A stretch of DNA of 64,000 bases, taken from NCBI RefSeq assembly GCF_000269965.1, contig NC_017219.1, positions 1,612,001 through 1,676,000 on the forward strand. The letters are read 5' to 3'. Both the position numbers and the translations under genes were made by a program. Below, piece by piece: positions 27,323-37,600 of the stretch (the first letter of the stretch is position 1; each line of letters opens with the position of its first letter). The DNA comes from Bifidobacterium longum subsp. infantis ATCC 15697 = JCM 1222 = DSM 20088. Lineage in GTDB: Bacteria > Actinomycetota > Actinomycetes > Actinomycetales > Bifidobacteriaceae. Below the pieces are notes generated by a model that did not search any database, was not told the DNA's origin, and saw only the letters and a program-made list of their open reading frames with translations.

Positions 27323-28573
27323 TTACTTCTTCTGCTCGTCGAGCACGGACTGGTAGACTTCCACGGTCTTGTCGGCGATGGTCTCCCAGCTGAACACGTC
27401 GCGGGCGCGTTCGTAGCCGGCCTGGCCCATCTTCTTGGCGAGTTCGGGGTCAGCCATGATCCTGTCGATGGCGGCAGCCATGTCGTGCACAAACTTGTCC
27501 GGATCGGTGGGGGTGCCGGTACCGTCGTGCAGCTGATCGATCGGGACCAGATAGCCGGTTTCGCCGTCGACCACGACTTCCGGAATGCCGCCAGTGGCGG
27601 ATGCGACGACCGGCAGACCACAGGCCATGGCCTCAAGGTTCACGATGCCCAGCGGCTCGTAGATGCTCGGGCAGATGAAGGCGTCGCAGCCGTGCTCCAG
27701 CGCGTTGAGCTCGGGCTTCGGGAGCATTTCTTCGATCCACACGATGTTGCCGCGCTCTTCGTCCAGCTTGGCGAACGCGTTCTTGACTTCCTCGGCGATT
27801 TCCGGGGTGTCGGGCGCACCGGCGCACAGCACCACCTGGATGTCCTTGGAAATCAGGTGCAGGGCCTTGAGCAGGTACGGCAAACCCTTCTGACGGGTGA
27901 TGCGGCCCACGAACAGCAGGGTGGGCTTCGAACGGTCGATGTTGTAACGATCGAACACCTTCCAGCCCGGGTCGTCAGGGGCAGGGGTGGCGAAGTCGGC
28001 CATGGTGATGCCGTTGTACACCACGATGACCTTGTCCGGGTCGAGGTTCGGGTAGGCGGTCAGAATGTCCTTGCGCATACCGCCGGACACGGCGATCACA
28101 CGGTCGGCGTGCTCGTAGGCTTCCTTTTCGCCCCAGGAGCTCAGGTTGTAGCCGCCGCCGAGCTGTTCGCGCTTCCATGGGCGGAACGGTTCCAGGGAGT
28201 GGGCGGTGATGACCAGCGGCGTACCGTGCAGCATCTTGGCCAGGTAGCCGGCCAGGCAGGCGTACCATGTGTGTGCGTGGATGATATCGGCGTCAACGTC
28301 GTTGGCAATCTGCAGATCCACGCCGAAAGTCTTCAATGCGGGGTTGGCGTCAGCCAGCTCAGAAGGCGTGTCATAGCCGACGACCTTCAAGCTGCCCTTA
28401 GCATCGGCAGCATTCGGGATAGCAGGAATGTCCGTCTCGGTGCGCTTGCCGTCAAACGCACGCACGGTCACATCAACGCGCTCGGCCAAAACCTTGGACA
28501 GCTCCTCGGCGTGTACGCCGGCACCACCATACACGTGCGGCGGGTATTCGCGGGTTAGAATATCAACTTTCAT
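27323..28573 (-). CDS. glgA: Glycogen synthase (GT4-type, actinobacterial)
   Basis: 416 residues from ATG 28573, with GAAGGAGAGGCAGTCCG ahead. It shows DILTREYPPHVYGGAGVH at the N-terminus, IIHAHTWYA, FVGRITRQKG, and the GT-B nucleotide-binding motif CPSIYEPLGIVNLEAMACG. It transfers glucose from ADP-glucose (or makes maltose-1-phosphate in related GlgM enzymes) for glycogen. It is cytoplasmic. A terminator separates it from the upstream gene. Confidence 0.93.
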   Translation of the reverse strand: MKVDILTREYPPHVYGGAGVHAEELSKVLAERVDVTVRAFDGKRTETDIPAIPNAADAKGSLKVVGYDTPSELADANPALKTFGVDLQIANDVDADIIHAHTWYACLAGYLAKMLHGTPLVITAHSLEPFRPWKREQLGGGYNLSSWGEKEAYEHADRVIAVSGGMRKDILTAYPNLDPDKVIVVYNGITMADFATPAPDDPGWKVFDRYNIDRSKPTLLFVGRITRQKGLPYLLKALHLISKDIQVVLCAGAPDTPEIAEEVKNAFAKLDEERGNIVWIEEMLPKPELNALEHGCDAFICPSIYEPLGIVNLEAMACGLPVVASATGGIPEVVVDGETGYLVPIDQLHDGTGTPTDPDKFVHDMAAAIDRIMADPELAKKMGQAGYERARDVFSWETIADKTVEVYQSVLDEQKK

Positions 28574-28642
28574 CGGACTGCCTCTCCTTCGTGCGTCAGA
28601 AAGAAACTCAAGCACTTCTTACTTTAGGGCACCGCATACAAG

Positions 28643-28670
28643 AAAACGCACAACTTCCGTCGTGCGTTTT
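28643..28670. terminator. Bidirectional-type terminator
   Basis: AAAACGCAC and GTGCGTTTT, 9-bp stem with a 10-nt loop, between the small membrane protein gene and glgA. Confidence 0.7.
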
Positions 28671-28701
28671 GCTTTTCAAGCCGGATTTACCGGGCAAAAG
28701 A

Positions 28702-29166
28702 TCAGACTGCCGTGCCGTTCTGATCCAAATTCGGATTGTGCTTGGAATCGCCAGCCGTAAAGAACAGGCTCAGCACACCCACAATGAACACCGCGGAAAC
28801 GGTGATGATCAGCCACATCGGATGGCTTGGCAGCCACATAACCACGAAGAACGCGATAATCGCGATGGCGATCAGCGTCCAGCTACCCACACGGAACCAC
28901 TGACGCAGCGAATGCGGTGCCTTGAACATCTTCGGATTCGTGTAGTTCGGGTTAGTGGTCAGCAGGGTTTCGGTGTCCGCAATCGTACCGCCGCTGGGCT
29001 TCCACTCGGTGTCGTCGGTGCCGTCCTGCAGACGCTGGGACTTCTGCTGCAGCTGGTATTCGTCAATCATTCCCGAGCGACCGCGGCCTTGGGTCTGGTC
29101 GTACTGCGACGGCACTCCCCTGCGGCCTGCTTTGGCTTGGGCACGGCGTTCTGCACGATTCGGCAT
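28702..29166 (-). CDS. Small membrane protein, two transmembrane helices
   Basis: 154 residues. The basic N-terminus (MPNRAERRAQAKAGRRG) and a polar stretch are followed by two hydrophobic helices (about residues 92-112 and 115-135) and a short tail. ACAGGAGTAGTGGA precedes the ATG. The N-terminal composition resembles actinobacterial YidC/SecG-adjacent small proteins only loosely; the function is unknown. Confidence 0.75.
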   Translation of the reverse strand: MPNRAERRAQAKAGRRGVPSQYDQTQGRGRSGMIDEYQLQQKSQRLQDGTDDTEWKPSGGTIADTETLLTTNPNYTNPKMFKAPHSLRQWFRVGSWTLIAIAIIAFFVVMWLPSHPMWLIITVSAVFIVGVLSLFFTAGDSKHNPNLDQNGTAV

Positions 29167-29273
29167 TCCACTACTCCTGTTTCGACGGTGACACTGTTGG
29201 CTATATTACTCGCTTATCGGCGGCAATTTGCCACCAGTCCATCGGAACCCACTGTGTGTCATTGTATTTTCAG

Positions 29274-31169
29274 TCAGTGATGCGGGCAGTCGGTGATGCG
29301 ATAAGTTTGCGTATGGAAGTCGCAAGTGACCGCAGTGCCGTCCGCGAATACCGAACGCTGCACCAGCGGATCATCATCCACGAACTCGTGACGAACCAGT
29401 TCCTGCATGCCGACCCGCTCATGGAATGCAGCGACCGTATGGCAGCGTTCGATGTCGTTTTCCGTGCGAGCGCGCTGTTCGTCGTCCATGTCGCCGTCAA
29501 CGCCGATGTATGCGGCATCGCGAATCAGGTATGGAGCTCCGCCGTTGAGCAGGGCGTACAGCATGTAATCGTCGCCGTTCGCCACACGCTCCATCATCCA
29601 TGGTTCGATAATGCAATCATGGTAGACGAGGTTATACAGCGGCACCGGCACACCTTGGCGCGGCTCGTTGGGTGAGCGCATCTGGAAGTCGTATGGCGCG
29701 TAATGGCAGAATATCAGGCTTGGCACTGCCCAGTCCGATACCTCTTCGGACGAGGAGAGGATGCCGTGCGAGAGCAGATATTCGAAGCATTCGGCGCGGC
29801 GGTCAAAGCATTCGCGGCGGGTCATGCGGTGTTCGGGGTTCGAGCATTCGTCGCCTTCGTTGCAGGTGAAAACATCCAAGTATGCACAGTCGAGCTTGAT
29901 GCCGTGTGCGGCGATTTCGGCGAAATTGCGGCGCACGTAGTCCGGTGCGAGCTCGGCGCACAGGTAGGTCTGGTGGCCGCCCGCCCAGCGTGCGTGTTCG
30001 GGCATCGTACCGTCTGCCAGCCGAATCGCATTGTTGGCATCAAAGGTTTGCGCGGTGAAGTAGTAATCGCGGTACTGGTCATGCGTGCCGAAAATATCGC
30101 CTTGCTCATGGCAGGCGTCGACCAGCGACTTCATGCCTTCCCAGCCGCCTGCCTCCTGACAAGCCGGCAGATAGTCAGGGTGTGCGTTGTCGTATCCGGG
30201 CTGTGCCCAACCATCCAAGTGCATGTACAGTCGGCCTGCACCCATGCTGTGCAATGTTCGCATTTGCTTTTCGCGCTGCGCAAAGGTGACCAATGAATCG
30301 TTTTTCTCGGGGTGATCCTTATCGTAGTAGTACGAGTCGGGCTGTACTTTGGTTTTGATGCCGATGTGCACCCATGAACGACCAATCAGGTCACGCACGG
30401 AGGGATTGCGCGCCGCCTTTTCGGCGAGCGTACGCAAGCGACCTCGTTCATTGACGTACGAACGATAGGCCTTGCACACCGCCGTGTGATCGGCGTGGTC
30501 GAGGAACTGGTAGCGTACCACGCGGCGATAATTCATTGTGCCGAGGCTTGGCTCAAACCAAGTATTGATATGGGTGTACGGGCCATCGCTGGGATGGTCG
30601 ATGCCGTAACCGGCATTCCATGGAGTTTCGCAGATGGCGATATACCCGTGTCCGTCTGCGCGGAGCTGCGCGAACCACGGCATGTAACCGCCAGCCGTTT
30701 CGAAGCGACCGTCGAAGGCGATGTCTTTGGTGCTCACGGCGGTAGGCCATGTGTTGGGGATCATCACACCTTGCTCATGGGTGATGAGCGTCGTGTCATG
30801 GTCGTCGGCGCAATCGAAGTCCATGGCTGCGGGCCACGTCACATTGGTGATGTTCAGGCCTTGCTCATTGAGCGGAATCCATTCGAAGAGCACATCGCCT
30901 GAGGCACGCTCCACCCATACATAGGTTTCAAAGGAGTATGCGCTGTGCCCAAAGCCGGTGAAGATGCTGCGAATGCCGGTTCCCGTGCCGGTTTCACGCT
31001 GCTCATGGGTGATGGAAGTGGCATCCGCGAACGCGAAGGTGCCTTGCGCGCATTGCAGGGTCGGCTTGAAATCAGCGCAGGTATTCCATTCGGCACCGTC
31101 GCGCGTAAAAGCGAACTGCATTGTTCGTTCATCGAATCGCACGGTAGTGCCGGATACGGTGAATTCCAT
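29274..31169 (-). CDS. GH129 alpha-N-acetylgalactosaminidase (NagBb/NagBl-type)
   Basis: 631 residues with no signal peptide, so intracellular. The proposed nucleophile is Asp432 in CAYLDVFTC and the acid/base Glu475 in LSSSEEVSDW. The 43-residue spacing equals that of D435/E478 in the characterised B. bifidum enzyme. The enzyme releases alpha-linked GalNAc (Tn antigen) from mucin glycopeptides. It is downstream of, and probably co-regulated with, a peptide-binding lipoprotein gene. That fits import of O-glycosylated peptides followed by internal deglycosylation (inference). Confidence 0.85.
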   Translation of the reverse strand: MEFTVSGTTVRFDERTMQFAFTRDGAEWNTCADFKPTLQCAQGTFAFADATSITHEQRETGTGTGIRSIFTGFGHSAYSFETYVWVERASGDVLFEWIPLNEQGLNITNVTWPAAMDFDCADDHDTTLITHEQGVMIPNTWPTAVSTKDIAFDGRFETAGGYMPWFAQLRADGHGYIAICETPWNAGYGIDHPSDGPYTHINTWFEPSLGTMNYRRVVRYQFLDHADHTAVCKAYRSYVNERGRLRTLAEKAARNPSVRDLIGRSWVHIGIKTKVQPDSYYYDKDHPEKNDSLVTFAQREKQMRTLHSMGAGRLYMHLDGWAQPGYDNAHPDYLPACQEAGGWEGMKSLVDACHEQGDIFGTHDQYRDYYFTAQTFDANNAIRLADGTMPEHARWAGGHQTYLCAELAPDYVRRNFAEIAAHGIKLDCAYLDVFTCNEGDECSNPEHRMTRRECFDRRAECFEYLLSHGILSSSEEVSDWAVPSLIFCHYAPYDFQMRSPNEPRQGVPVPLYNLVYHDCIIEPWMMERVANGDDYMLYALLNGGAPYLIRDAAYIGVDGDMDDEQRARTENDIERCHTVAAFHERVGMQELVRHEFVDDDPLVQRSVFADGTAVTCDFHTQTYRITDCPHH

Positions 31170-31256
31170 AGTTAATGTGCTCCTGTATGTTCTCGATTGC
31201 TCCCGCTTACGGGAGCTCGCTCATATAACAAGATTAGGGGTGGTCTGCTGTTTGAG

Positions 31257-31303
31257 ACCACCCCCAGTCGGCTTTGCCGACAGCCCCCGCCAGCGGGGGG
31301 CTA
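31257..31303. repeat. REP-like palindromic element, copy C
   Basis: CCCCCAGTCGGC, TTT, GCCGACAGCCCCC, then GCGGGGGG. The best conserved copy of the family. Confidence 0.65.
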
Positions 31304-31328
31304 GCGCTGTCTGTTTATTACTTACTGC

Positions 31329-32969
31329 TTACTGCTTCTTGGTCAGTGCGGTGAACACTGGGCCGCCGCCGTAGTCGAATGCGACGCCGGAGACTGCGGA
31401 GGTGCTGGCTGCGGTGGCATTCTGGTTCCACAACGGGATAGCCGGAAGGTCCTGCAGCAGAATCTCCTCACCTTGCTGATAATACTTGTCGGCTTCCTCG
31501 GTGGACGGAGCGGAAAGAGCCTTGTCCATCATGGCATCGAAATCGGGGTTCTTGTAGTTGCCGCTGTTGCCGCCCTTGCCGTCGGCCGAACTGGAATCGT
31601 ACAGCTGTATCAGATAGTTGTCCGCGGATGGATAATCAGGGCCCCAACCGCTGCGGTATGCGGAGGTCATCTTGCCTGAATCCACATTGGACAGGAATTC
31701 GTCGGAAGTGGACATCGGGATGCTCTTGGCATCGATATCCAGCGTGTTCTTGATGTAGTTGCAGATTGCCTCAACCCAGTTCTTCGCAGTGCCATCAGCA
31801 TTGTACGCAATGCCGAACTCACCGCTCCACGGGGAGATGGCGTTGGCCTTGGCCCACAGTTCCTTGGCCTTGGACGGGTTGTACTTCAGTACTTCATTTC
31901 CCTTGAGTTCCTTGGAGTAGGCGCTGATTGGGGCTGCAAGGAAGTCGACGGCGGGCGTGGCGGTGCCGTGGAAGATCTTCTCGGCGATGGTCTTACGGTC
32001 GATGGACATGGAAATGGCCTGACGACGCAGGTTGCCTTCCTCGTTCTGGCCGAAATGTTCCAGCCATTCAGGAATGGTGAAGGTGAGCGTATTGCCACCG
32101 GGCTCGTTGTATGCCTTCAGCGACTTGTCGGATTGGAAGGAGGTAAGTGCGGTGTCAGGAATCGTGCTCGTGAAGTCCAGGTTGCCACCGCGTAGGTCGG
32201 CGTATGCCGAATCAGGCGAGGTGTAGATCTTGAAGTTCAGGCCATCGTTCTTGGCGACACGATTGCCCTTGTAGTCAGGGTTCTTCACCATTTCGATGCT
32301 GTGGTTGTGCTGCCAGGACACGAACTTGTATGGGCCGTTGCTCACTGGGTGCTGACCGAACTTCTTCGGGTCCTTGAACGCGGATTCGGGCAACGGCATG
32401 TAGGCGTGGCTGCCGGCCTTGACCGGGAATGCCGAGTCGGGCTGGCTGAGCTTGACATCGATGGTGTTGTCGTCAACGACGGTCAGGCCGCTCAGCGTGG
32501 CCTTGGGGTCCACGTCCGGCTTTTGCAGATCATCATAGCCTTCGATTGTGCTGAAGAAGCTGGCGCTGGCCTGCTTGTTGGCACTGTTGGCGGTGTAATT
32601 CCAAGCGTCTACGAAGGAGCGCGCGGTCACCGGAGTGCCATCGGTGAACTTCCATCCGCTCTTGAGCTTGATGACGTAATGCGTGGCGTTGTCGCTGGAG
32701 GTGATGCTGTCTGCTACCTCGTTGTGGATGCCGCCCCGCGCATCATAGGTCACCAGACCGGCGAACAGCTGGTCTACAACCTTGCCGCCACCGGCCTCAG
32801 TGGTGTTGCCGGGGAATAGTGGGTGTGCCGGCTCACTGCCGTACACGGAAATGATGTTGGAATCTGAAGCATTACTGGAATTGGAGATGCCGGTCGATCC
32901 GCAGCCGCTGAGCAGCATGACGATTGCCGCACCGGCCGCGACCAGTGCAGTGACATGACGTGTGTTCAA
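31329..32969 (-). CDS. Family-5 solute-binding lipoprotein (oligopeptide type)
   Basis: 546 residues from TTG 32969, chosen because GGGAGAGATTC precedes it and it starts a textbook lipoprotein signal: NTRHVTALVAAG then LLSGCGS (lipobox Cys at about residue 23). The mature part has family-5 features (SGWKFTDGTPVTARSFVDAW, HPVSNGPYKFVSW). It is anchored outside the membrane and binds peptides for an ABC importer. No permease genes are adjacent, so it must use components encoded elsewhere. Confidence 0.88.
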   Translation of the reverse strand: MNTRHVTALVAAGAAIVMLLSGCGSTGISNSSNASDSNIISVYGSEPAHPLFPGNTTEAGGGKVVDQLFAGLVTYDARGGIHNEVADSITSSDNATHYVIKLKSGWKFTDGTPVTARSFVDAWNYTANSANKQASASFFSTIEGYDDLQKPDVDPKATLSGLTVVDDNTIDVKLSQPDSAFPVKAGSHAYMPLPESAFKDPKKFGQHPVSNGPYKFVSWQHNHSIEMVKNPDYKGNRVAKNDGLNFKIYTSPDSAYADLRGGNLDFTSTIPDTALTSFQSDKSLKAYNEPGGNTLTFTIPEWLEHFGQNEEGNLRRQAISMSIDRKTIAEKIFHGTATPAVDFLAAPISAYSKELKGNEVLKYNPSKAKELWAKANAISPWSGEFGIAYNADGTAKNWVEAICNYIKNTLDIDAKSIPMSTSDEFLSNVDSGKMTSAYRSGWGPDYPSADNYLIQLYDSSSADGKGGNSGNYKNPDFDAMMDKALSAPSTEEADKYYQQGEEILLQDLPAIPLWNQNATAASTSAVSGVAFDYGGGPVFTALTKKQ

Positions 32970-33108
32970 GAATCTCTCCCGAATATTTTGGCGTCGTCTT
33001 TTTGGCGACGAAAGGCACCATAGGAGCTTCATGTTAACCATGTATGCAATATTCTCGAAATATAGACATTACTGAAGACTCAAGGCAGTAATTAATCCCA
33101 GAAACGCA

Positions 33109-33135
33109 AAAATCCCCTCACGAAGAAGGGATTTT
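33109..33135. terminator. Terminator between gltD and the binding-protein gene
   Basis: AAAATCCC and GGGATTTT, 8-bp stem with an 11-nt loop, inside an outer CAGAAAC/GTTTCTG pair. It stops the gltBD transcript on the minus strand. Confidence 0.65.
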
Positions 33136-33157
33136 CATGTTTCTGTTTGGAAAGTAT

Positions 33158-34693
33158 TCAGCGAGGCAGCATCATCGGACGCTGGCTGGCCTTAATCGGG
33201 GCCGGCAGCTCGCTCTTTTCCTTGGAGAGGTACTCGTCCACGGCTACGGCGCAGGAGCGGCCTTCGGCGATGGCCCAGACCACGAGGCTCTGACCACGGC
33301 CGGCATCGCCGCACACGAACACGCCGTCCTGGGAGGTGGCGAACTTGTCGTTGCGGGCGATGTTGCCACGCTTGTCAAGTTCGACGGGCAGCTGGTCGAG
33401 GATGGTCTCGGTGTCCGGGTGCAGGAAGCCCACGGAGATGAGGACCAGATCGGCCGGCAGCACGCGCTCGGTGCCGGGCTGGCGGGTGAAGGGGCCGTTC
33501 TCGCCGGGGGCCACAGAGACGACCTTCAGGCCGGTGACGTGACCGTGTTCATCGGCCACGAAGCCTTCGGCGGTGGTCGAGTTGTCGATGGTGACCTTGG
33601 CCTTCTCCTCTTCGGTGCCTTCGAAGTTCACCGAGTCGGTCGAGTAGATGTACTCGCCACCCTCTTCCATGGAGGAGGTCTTCTGGTAGGTGCGGGCGAA
33701 GGTCGGCCACGGGCTGTTGTCTGGGCGTGAAGACGGCTCTTTCGGCATGATCTGCAGCACGGTGACATCCTTCGCACCCTGACGGATGGAGGTACCAAGG
33801 CAGTCGGAACCGGTGTCGCCACCGCCGATGACCACCACGTGCTTGTCCTTGGCGGTGATGTCGTGCACCGGCTTGACGCCGAAGATACGGCGCGTGGCGT
33901 CGGGCAGGAAGTCGAGGGCGAAGTGGATGCCGTCCAGCTCGCGGCCTGGAATCTTCATATCGCGCGGCACGCGGGAGCCGATGGCCACCACGACGGCGTC
34001 GTAACGGTCACGCAGGTCATCCCACGTAATGTCCTTGCCAATTTCCACGTTGGTGCGGAAGCGGGTGCCTTCGGCCTCCATCTGCTTGACACGGCGGTCG
34101 AGCAGACCCTTCTCAAGCTTGAAGTTCGGGATGCCGTAACGCATCAGACCACCGATGGCGTCGTCCTTCTCGTAGACGACGACAGTGTGGCCAGCGCGGG
34201 TGAGCTGCTGTGCGGCGGCGAGGCCGGCAGGGCCGGAGCCGACGATGGCGACCGTCTGGTCGGTCAGACGCTGCGGCGGCAGCGGCTTGACGTAGTCCAA
34301 ATCCCATGCCTGGTCGATGATGGTCTGCTCGTCAAGCTTGATCATGGTCGGCGGCTGGTGGATGCCGAGCACGCAGGCCTGCTCGCACAGGGCCGGGCAG
34401 ATGCGGCCGGTGACTTCGGGGAAGTTGTTGGTCATGGACAGACGGTTGTAGGCGTCTTCCCACTTGCCCTGACGGACCAAGTCGTTCCACTCGGGAATCA
34501 GGTTACCCAGCGGGCATCCGGTCATGCAGAACGGGGTGCCACAATCCATGCAGCGGGCCGCCTGCGTTTGGGTCCACGGTTGCAGGCCGGTTTCGGCGTG
34601 AACGTCGAACCAGTCCTTGATACGCTCCTCAACGGGGCGTTCAGCCAACTCTCGGCGGGTACGGACCTTCAGGAATCCTCTCGGGTCGCCCAT
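33158..34693 (-). CDS. gltD: Glutamate synthase small subunit GltD
   Basis: 511 residues from ATG 34693, one base after the gltB stop (GAAGGAGCGCGC lies inside the gltB end). The N-terminal iron-sulfur region has CMDCGTPFCMTGCPLGN and CPALCEQAC. The FAD site is VAIVGSGPAGLAAA and the NADPH site is VVVIGGGDTGSD. It supplies NADPH electrons to GltB for ammonia assimilation. Confidence 0.96.
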   Translation of the reverse strand: MGDPRGFLKVRTRRELAERPVEERIKDWFDVHAETGLQPWTQTQAARCMDCGTPFCMTGCPLGNLIPEWNDLVRQGKWEDAYNRLSMTNNFPEVTGRICPALCEQACVLGIHQPPTMIKLDEQTIIDQAWDLDYVKPLPPQRLTDQTVAIVGSGPAGLAAAQQLTRAGHTVVVYEKDDAIGGLMRYGIPNFKLEKGLLDRRVKQMEAEGTRFRTNVEIGKDITWDDLRDRYDAVVVAIGSRVPRDMKIPGRELDGIHFALDFLPDATRRIFGVKPVHDITAKDKHVVVIGGGDTGSDCLGTSIRQGAKDVTVLQIMPKEPSSRPDNSPWPTFARTYQKTSSMEEGGEYIYSTDSVNFEGTEEEKAKVTIDNSTTAEGFVADEHGHVTGLKVVSVAPGENGPFTRQPGTERVLPADLVLISVGFLHPDTETILDQLPVELDKRGNIARNDKFATSQDGVFVCGDAGRGQSLVVWAIAEGRSCAVAVDEYLSKEKSELPAPIKASQRPMMLPR

Positions 34694-34694
34694 G

Positions 34695-37600
34695 TCAGCG
34701 CGCTCCTTCCATAACCTGCTCGTACACCTTTTCCCAGGCGCCGGGCGCATTGAAATCTACATTGTTGGCCTTGGCTTCTTCCATGGCCTTCGTCATGGCC
34801 ACGAACTGCTTCGGCACCACGTGAGTGAACCGCTTGACGGTTTCGTTCCAGTCCTCCAGCAGGGCCGCGGCGAACTGGGAACCGGTCTCTTCGGCATGCT
34901 GCTTGACCAGTGCGTACACCAGCTTGGAGGTTTCGGCATCAAGCGACTTGAAGAGCAGTGCACCGGACTTGATGGCACTCGGGTTGACCTTCTTCATATC
35001 GAGGTCAAGCACATAAGTGTTACCACCGGAGAAGCCTGCACCGAAATTGCGTCCGGTGGGGCCGAGCACCACAACAGTGCCGCCGGTCATGTACTCGCAG
35101 CCGTGGTCGCCCACGCCTTCGACGACGAACGTGGCACCGCCGTTACGAACGCCGAAACGTTCGCCGGCGCGACCGGCCACGAACATCTGGCCGGACGTGG
35201 CGCCGAAACCGGTGACATTGCCGGCGATGACGTTGCTGTGCTTGTCGAAGGTGACGTTGTCTTCCGGGCGCACGATCATGCGACCGCCGGACAGGCCCTT
35301 GCCGGCGTAGTCGTTGACTTCGCCGTAGATGCGCATGGTCTCGCCGCGCGGGATGAACGCGCCGATGGACTGGCCTCCGGAACCGTGCAGGGTCATGTCG
35401 ATGGTGTCGTCCGGCAGACCTTCCTCGCCGTAACGGCGGGTGATCTCGTAGCCGACCATGGTGCCGACCGTACGGTTGACGTTGCGAATCGGCATTTCGA
35501 TGCGCACGGGTTCCTTGTGTTCGAGGGCCGGCTGGGCAAGTTCGATGAGGTTGTTGTCCAGCGCCTTCTCCAGCTCGTGGTTCTGCTCGGTGGTCTGGTG
35601 CAGAATCGTGCCGGGTACCGGGCCGGCCTGCTTGAGGACGTTGGACAGGTCGATGCCGCCGGACTTCCAGCGCTTGATGGCTTCGTTCTGGTCCAGGCAC
35701 TCAACGTGGCCGATGGCCTCCTCAAGAGTCCTGAAGCCGAGCTGGGCGAGGATCTCGCGCACCTCCTCAGCGATGAACATGAAGAAGTTGACCACATACT
35801 CGGGCTTGCCCTTAAAGCGGGCGCGCAGCTCAGGATCCTGGGTGGCAATGCCCTGCGGGCAGGTGTTCTTCTGGCAGGCGCGCATCATGACGCAACCTTC
35901 CACGATCAGGGCTGCGGTGGCGAAGCCGAATTCCTCGGCACCAAGCAGGGCGGCGATGACCACGTCACGACCGGTCTTAAGCTCGCCGTCGCACTGGACG
36001 ACGATGCGGGAGCGCAGGCCGTTCAGGATCAGCGTCTGCTGGGTTTCGGACAGGCCGATCTCCCACGGGGTACCGGCGTGCTTGATGGCGTTGAGCGGGG
36101 CTGCACCCGTACCGCCGTCATAGCCGGAGATAAGCACCACGTCGGCATGGCACTTGGCCACACCCGCGGCGATGGTGCCGACGCCGAACTCGGAAACGAG
36201 CTTGACGTGGATACGTGCCTTCGGGTTGGCCATCTTCGCATCGTTGATCAGCTGCTTCAGATCCTCGATGGAGTAGATGTCGTGGTGAGGCGGCGGGGAG
36301 ATCAGCTCCACGCCCGGGGTGGCGTGACGGACCTTGGCGATCCACGGCGGGACCTTGGCTCCGGGCAGGTGTCCACCCTCACCAGGCTTGGCGCCCTGGG
36401 CGAGCTTGATCTGCAAATCGGTGGCGTGCACGAGGTAATCGGAGGTCACGCCGAAGCGGGCGGACGCAATCTGCTTGATGCGGCTGTAGCGCTGCGGATC
36501 ATTGATACGGTCGTCGGATTCGCCGCCCTCACCGGAGTTGGAGCGTGCGCCAATCGAATTCATGGCGATGGCAAGCGTCTCGTGCGCTTCCTGCGAGATG
36601 GAACCGTAGCTCATGGCACCGGTGGAGAAGCGCTTGACGATCTCAGAGGCCGGCTCGACTTCGGAGATGTCGATCGGCTTGCGGTTGGTGTTGAACTTCA
36701 TCAGGCCACGCAGGGTCATGAGACGGTTCGACGTGTCGTTGATGTGGTGCGAATACTTCTTGAACATCTGGTAGTCGCCACGATGGGTCGACTGCTGAAG
36801 CAGGAAGATGGCCTCGGGATCGTTGAGGTGATCCTCGCCGGTACGACGCCACTTGTAGTCGCCGCCCGTACGCAGGTTGCGGTGCGGGGATGCGCTCCAC
36901 TGGTTCGGGTAGGCCACGCGGTGACGGATGGCCACTTCCTCGGCGATCTCGTCAAGGCCAACGCCGCCCACACGGGAGGTGGTGCCGGTGAAGTATTCGT
37001 CGATGACTTCCTGGCTCAGGCCCACAGCCTCGAACAGCTGCGCGCCACGGTAGCTCATGATGGTGGAGACGCCCATCTTGGACATGATCTTGAGCACGCC
37101 GGTGGAAAGCGCCTTGGTGAGGTTCTTCACGGCGGTGTCCGCGTCGACCTTGAGGTAGCCATTACGGGCCAGATCCTCAACGGATTCGAATGCCAGGTAC
37201 GGGTTCACGCAGGCGGCACCGTAGGCGATGAGCAGCGCGACATGGTGAATCTCGCGCACATCGCCGGCCTCGACGGCCATGGAGATCTGCGTACGGGTGT
37301 GGTGACGCAGCAGGTGATGCTGCACGGCGGAAGTCAGCAGCAGGGACGGAATCGGGCCCCAGGTGTGGTTGGATTCACGGTCGGAGAGCACGATGAAGTT
37401 CTTGCCGTTGTCGATGGCCTCATCGATTTCGGCAAAGATCTCGGCAAGTCGATCTTCGAGGGCCTTGCCGCCGCCGGCGACCTGGTACAGGCCCTTGACC
37501 ACGTACGGACGGTAGTAGCCGCCGAGGATGCGGGCCTTGTCGAGGCGCTTGAGCTGGGCCATCTCATCAGAGTTGACCACGGGCAGCGGGATGAGGATCT

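Noticed and set aside
28591..29280. Plus-strand frame opposite the two-helix membrane protein
   Set aside because: Antisense; the minus gene has a good ribosome binding site and transmembrane helices.
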